Source: Welwitschia mirabilis
Lineage: Eukaryota > Gnetophyta > Gnetopsida > Welwitschiales
Direction of reading: 5' to 3'
Assembly: GCA_051453625.1 (NCBI GenBank)
Contig: JBOZIK010000001.1
Coordinates: 260,877,725-260,898,544, forward strand
Length of the DNA stretch: 20,820 bases
Numbering within the stretch: the stretch's first letter is position 1; each line of letters starts with the position of its first letter. Positions 17,096 through 20,820 of the stretch are shown here, piece by piece. Under the pieces are notes generated by a model. It was given only the letters and a program-made list of their open reading frames with translations, did no database searches and was not told where the DNA came from. The position numbers and the translations under genes are program-made.

Positions 17096-18146
17096 TGGTC
17101 CTTGAAGGACAGAAACGGGAAGTGGTAGGCATTGAGGCAGAGGAGCATCGGCATGGATTCAAAGGCAGAGATTGAAACGATTGAATGAATGAAGGCCAAT
17201 GTATTTGACCACTTGCAAATCAGAAAATAAAAGCTGGAAATTGTTTATAAGCAACGAAATGGCAGACACACTGTCAGTTGAAAATCTAGCAGAGCCCATT
17301 GTAAACATACATACACTTTTCTGCTATTATAATGACTTGTATTTTCATATCACTTTGGGCGCTTGTTCAGTGAGCTGGANNNNNNNNNNAAATTTGGCTA
17401 TCAGAACCTTTATCATGTTTTCGCTCTACTGTAGACAAGTATCATGATGATCATGGGCCATCCCCTAAAGAGTTAATTACAAAAAATAAATAAATAAAAG
17501 CAATGCGCTTGATTACCAGAGACCTACTAATAGCTACAACATAATAATTTATTGTAGCTTTATCGATGAGGTTAACAAATTATAGAACTTATTATTGGAA
17601 GTGTTACTTTCTAATATTGTCATGCAGGCTTAAGGGAACCAACCATACACAGATGTTCTGAATAGCCACCATGTCGTCTTCATTTCCTTAAAGTATGAAG
17701 AGGAGAGTCAAAATTTAAAATGGATGGTGGAGAGCAAGCCTCATGGGGATTAAATTATAATAAGATATAAATCATGGGTTAAAAATAGGGAAAATGGGTA
17801 GGGAAGTAGGATAAATAAAAAAGTATCCTCACAATATGCACTAAAATAACTTTATATGTTAGAACCTAAGATGATCCAAAGTGATTTCACATTAGCCCCT
17901 CCAATAGACGATTGCACAAAGCATTAATGGAATAATAAAAGGGTTTTATGATAAAGGACCAAAAAAAGCCTTAAAGGTAGAGGTAATGTGAAAGAAAGGT
18001 TTATGGGATAATTTGGCTTTGAAAAATGAAATGATAGGAGAAATGCAAGTATGACAAAGTTCATTACAATGGGAAAAGAAGACGTGGGCATGTGATACGA
18101 GGTTCAGGATTTTAAGGGAATAAGAAATGTAGTCTAAAATTTAGGA
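17096..18146. other. Stretch with no recognised gene
   Basis: The P5CS frame runs to a stop at 17173-17175 through [20 protein letters not shown] and HGFKGRD, which I do not recognise. It could be the 3' end of another gene or chance. 17199-17447 has an open frame broken by a 10-N gap (17380-17389) with no motif. 17450-18146 is AT-rich with nothing recognised. Confidence 0.6.
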
Positions 18147-18246
18147 NNNNNNNNNNNNNNNNNNNNNNNNNNNNNNNNNNNNNNNNNNNNNNNNNNNNNN
18201 NNNNNNNNNNNNNNNNNNNNNNNNNNNNNNNNNNNNNNNNNNNNNN
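18147..18246. other. Assembly gap (100 N)
   Basis: A 100-N placeholder directly before unit D. It hides the unit's left boundary, which in unit C lies near 14030. Confidence 0.99.
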
Positions 18247-19020
18247 AACATTGAAGAGAAATGATGTACCCCCTGATGCAGTGACATATAACCTATGGCT
18301 GAAGGCATGTATCAGAATGTTTGACTTTGATATCATGAAAAAAAATTGTAATGAAAATAAAAGATGGGGTGAGTCAAACGTAAATTGGTTTACATATTGT
18401 AAGTTGGCTTTTACATACATCTATGCTGCCATTTCTGAAAAGGCTTACCCTATGGCTACAAAATTAGAAAGCTTCAAAATATATAAACCAAGATGTGCGT
18501 ATGACAGGCTTATATCACTATATCAACATCTTGATAGTAAGAAAGGTACTTATAGAGTTTGGAGATTTATAAAGCAAAAATTTCATGAAACCAACTATTC
18601 AAGTTTTTTTTTTTTTGTTTACAATGCATTATTCATTAGTGCAGTTAGATGATATTAAAGGAGCTAAAAAGATATTTGATTAATGATGTATTTAAGATAA
18701 TCAAATAACATTATAGAATCTTATGAGTTTCCTAATGCTTATATGGATGCTAGATTGTTTGAAATAGCAGGTACATTTCACCATAAGTTGGTAAAAGGTG
18801 ACTTGAGACACATGAAATGGGAAGCTATTTCAAAGGTATATGTAAGAAATGGCCTTTTTCACAGAGATAAGTTTTGAACAATCGATAATACTTTCCATAA
18901 GAATCTCATTGGTGGGAAAGTTGTTTAATATTAACTTGGCACAAATACTTAGGATTGTACATGGGAGGCTTTTGATTGGGCTTTAGTGGTGCCCACCTTT
19001 GGTATTCACTTTGAAATAGT
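18247..19020 (+). pseudogene. PPR protein fragment (unit D)
   Basis: The longest PPR copy here. It begins just after the gap with TLKRNDVPPDAVTYNLWLKA and CIRMFDFDIMKK. One extra A in the poly-A run near 18340 and a loss 25 bases later shift and restore the frame. It continues WFTYCKLAFTYIYAAISEKA, RLISLYQHLDSKKGTYRVWR and FIKQKFHETNYSS, to a stop at about 18650. Beyond this, DDIKGAKKIFD, PNAYMDARLFEIAG, KLVKGDLRHMKWEAISKVYV and EAFDWALVVPTFGIHFE appear in changing frames up to about 19020. The pattern is that of a P-class organelle PPR protein through its C-terminus. At least three frameshifts and several stops make it a pseudogene. Confidence 0.83.
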
Positions 19021-19179
19021 CTATGACAGCGGTCAATTAATTCAATTGTACTACACTCTTTATACTCATACCTAAATGAATTGCAATGGACCCAGAATCT
19101 TATACAACATTTTTCTCTTATTTCAAACAGTGAAGTTATTTTTACATTTCATTTCTATACACAGCTCCTCTTGTAATAC

Positions 19180-19655
19180 TAGTGAATCTTTTTCATAAGG
19201 CTGCTGCTGAACATGTTATAATGGGCAGATGCACAGAGCGGAGAGCAGACCAAAGTACCAAAAAGACGAATGAAAAAGTGCTAAGCAAGGGACGCTAGGA
19301 GAGATGGTGGTGTCTGTAGCAGCGGCATGGAGTTCATTGCCAGAAGAAGTGGTGAAGATGGTGCTATCATTTCTGGAGAGTGCCAAGAATCGGAACTCTG
19401 CGTCACTTATTTGCAGGGCCTGGTACACTGCATAGGCGTTTACAAGGCAGATTCTTTTCATTGGCAACCTTTACGGATCTACTCGCTATCTCTTAAGGGC
19501 AAGCCCAGGTTCACAGACTTCAATATGGTGTTCCCACAGTGGGACGCCGACATCTGTCTTTGCCTGAAAGTTGTTTGCAGAGCTTACGTAGGTCTCCAGA
19601 AGCTGCGGTTGAAGTGCATAAGTATCAGTGATAGCAAGCAGAGAGCTTTATAGAG
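19180..19655 (+). pseudogene. TIR1/AFB-type F-box 5' fragment (unit D)
   Basis: The leader and the ATG at 19304 match units A and C. The frame reads MVVSVAAAWSSLPEEVVKMV, LSFLESAKNRNSASLICRAW and YTA. It then has a TAG where unit C has GAG, then AFTRQILFIGN. Past IGN (19463-19468) it lacks the same 25 bases as unit C and about 12 more, shifting the frame. IYSLSLKGKPRFTDFNMVFP then QWDADI and GLQKLRLKCISISDSKQRAL follow, up to a stop at 19651. This extends into the first leucine-rich repeat, about residue 110. The parent is an SCF auxin co-receptor. PPR sequence ends about 160 bases upstream. Confidence 0.86.
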
Positions 19656-20109
19656 GTAGCATGATTGAACGCGAAGACAACTAATATGTTTTTTTTTTTT
19701 TTTTTAAATGCAGTAATGTTCAAGTGTCTTGAGGCAAGACTCAAGGGCAAGGGTGCATAACTCGGTGTTGGGGGTGGACGTGTAAGTTGGTGGGTATCAA
19801 ATACTCATAACGTCTACATAACCCAGTAATGAGAGAGCAGTCTGTTAAGTGTCATCATTGGTGCATGACGATGCTCCTTTCTTTCTAATCAGCTGGATTT
19901 ACTCTATGCCCCTTTTTTCTTTTCAGTATGAGTCATACCACTTAACCAAACATAATACAAGACATAAAAGAGGTTTCAGAAGATGTTGCAGGCCTATCGA
20001 ATGTTCCTTGCACAATGCAGGCCTGTGTCTCTTCACACCACTTATGGTTCACTCACCTTGGGGCTTCATTTAAAATTTACTTAAATGGTCATGTTCTCAA
20101 GCCGCGGTT
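19656..20109. repeat. Non-coding middle of the composite unit (unit D)
   Basis: A poly-T run (about 19690-19705) stands where unit A has TA repeats and a 10-N gap. After GAGGCAAGACTC (about 19730) lies the site where unit A carries its 2.37 kb insertion. The rest, to the AAGCCGCGG at about 20100, matches 3218-3640 of unit A with an ~80-base deletion near 20050. The open frame 19849-20073 shows no motif. Confidence 0.75.
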
Positions 20110-20547
20110 CCCTTCATATCCATGTCATGTGGGAAGACGAGAAAGATCACACTGCAGTCTACATTTTTTGAAGTAATGTTAAAGATGAGGACATCTCAAT
20201 AACTCACTAACAGTGGGTCTGTGTTCAGGATTTTTTCTTAGCACACCCTTTATGGTTCTTTTAAAAGCACTGGAATACATGATTGGTAAGGGCCCAATTG
20301 TAGATTTATTGATTTTGCTAATTAGAACTTGCATATAAAATGCCTTGGATGCCGGTTTATGAGCAGTCATCTCATATGGACAACAACCTAATGACCAAAT
20401 GCGAGACTTGAAATCATATGAAATATCTGAAAGAAGTTCGAGGCACATGTAATTTGGAATCCCCGTAACCAAGGAAGTGAGACCTTCTAGATTAAACCTC
20501 TTTGCCAATCCAAAGACTTCAAGCCGAATATCTTCTTCCTTTATCAA
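20110..20547 (-). pseudogene. NEK-type protein kinase C-lobe fragment (unit D)
   Basis: The best NEK copy: an open minus-strand frame 20547-20179. It reads [97 protein letters not shown] and [13 protein letters not shown]. This is the activation segment to the end of the kinase C-lobe in plant NEK order, with the diagnostic INKS and LRKNPEHRP...LL..PHL blocks. The DFG aspartate is Val and the Pro of PEL is Leu, so it could not work as a kinase. A stop follows PHL, then a further tail-like stretch to about 20110 (KCRLQCDLSRLP). No N-lobe or VAIK lysine is present; an intron border may lie near 20545. Confidence 0.87.
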
Positions 20548-20820
20548 TTTGTTCCATGATCTCTTTTTTTATATATATAATTTTTTTTACAGTGAATCCC
20601 ATTTGAAACCATACCAAGCAAGAGAAAAACCTTGGAAATGTCTTGTTCTTTCAACTATTTGTACATTATTGCATTAAATCAATGCTTTAATTTTCATGTT
20701 CTAGTGCAGATAAACCTCTCTGAATTCTTTCATAACCTTGAATTCTTTTGATTATCAATTATTCCATACTTATGCATGGTGTTGAATGGGCTTTTGCGAA
20801 TCTGGTGTCTTATCTAGTTC
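20548..20820. repeat. Right part of unit D, runs off the window
   Basis: Apart from a TATATATA and poly-T patch at 20560-20590, this matches unit B (about 6380-6610) base for base with scattered changes. It ends at the window edge with TCTGGTGTCTTATCTAGTTC still in the shared part. The unit's true right end lies outside the window. Confidence 0.85.

Noticed and set aside
16855-17175. An intact short gene starting at ATG 16855
   Set aside because: From 16876 on it is the second frame of the P5CS fragment. The start codon is a chance ATG created by the frameshift and not a native start.
1-20820. CRISPR arrays, operons, riboswitches or bacterial-type signals
   Set aside because: The sequence is plant nuclear DNA; no regularly spaced short repeats were found.

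Overview
This is nuclear DNA from a land plant, very probably a seed plant. The recognisable pieces are plant-type: an auxin receptor (TIR1/AFB) F-box, a pentatricopeptide-repeat (PPR) protein, a plant NEK kinase, an aluminium-activated malate transporter (ALMT), the glutamate-kinase part of P5CS, argininosuccinate synthase, and a Ty3/gypsy gag-protease. The low gene density, the decayed repeats and the many short gene pieces would suit a large genome such as a gymnosperm, but nothing here fixes the species. I find no intact protein-coding gene, no tRNA or rRNA gene and no CRISPR array.

The main theme is a composite unit that occurs four times in whole or in part. In order it holds the end of a PPR gene (+), a 5' fragment of a TIR1/AFB F-box gene (+) and a C-terminal piece of a NEK kinase on the opposite strand (-). 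Unit A is 1-843 plus 3218-4258, split by a ~2.37 kb insertion. Unit B is ~5967-6620 and has the NEK end only. Unit C is 14033-14768 and has PPR and AFB only, then joins abruptly to an ALMT fragment. Unit D is 18247-20820, the fullest copy, and runs off the window. Coding defects shared between copies show the unit was already dead, at least in its kinase part, before it multiplied.

Layout: 1-843 PPR tail and AFB piece A; 844-3217 insertion with TA repeats, a 277-bp foldback, a 652-N gap, AT-rich DNA and a pyrimidine-rich tract; 3218-4258 rest of unit A with NEK (-); 4359-4740 a tRNA-derived SINE-like repeat; 4741-5128 an unidentified broken coding stretch (+); 5150-5440 an argininosuccinate synthase fragment (-); 5563-5715 a pyrimidine-rich tract; 5967-6620 unit B; 6621-8900 nothing recognised; 8920-12370 a degenerate minus-strand Ty3/gypsy gag-pro element with a partial direct repeat across a 100-N gap; 12371-13680 probable LTR edge, AT-rich then pyrimidine-rich DNA; 13714-13926 an unidentified minus-strand frame; 14033-15225 unit C and ALMT; 15226-16515 AT-rich then pyrimidine-rich DNA; 16674-17095 P5CS fragment; 17096-18146 nothing recognised; 18247-20820 unit D.

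These pieces do not work together as a pathway. They look like gene fragments gathered and copied by transposition or segmental duplication, then left to decay with strong C-to-T change at CpG. Other N gaps are at 768-777, 5553-5562 and 17380-17389. I see no convincing new biochemical system. The repeated PPR-AFB-NEK composite, the AFB-ALMT junction and the long foldback are the points that merit follow-up.
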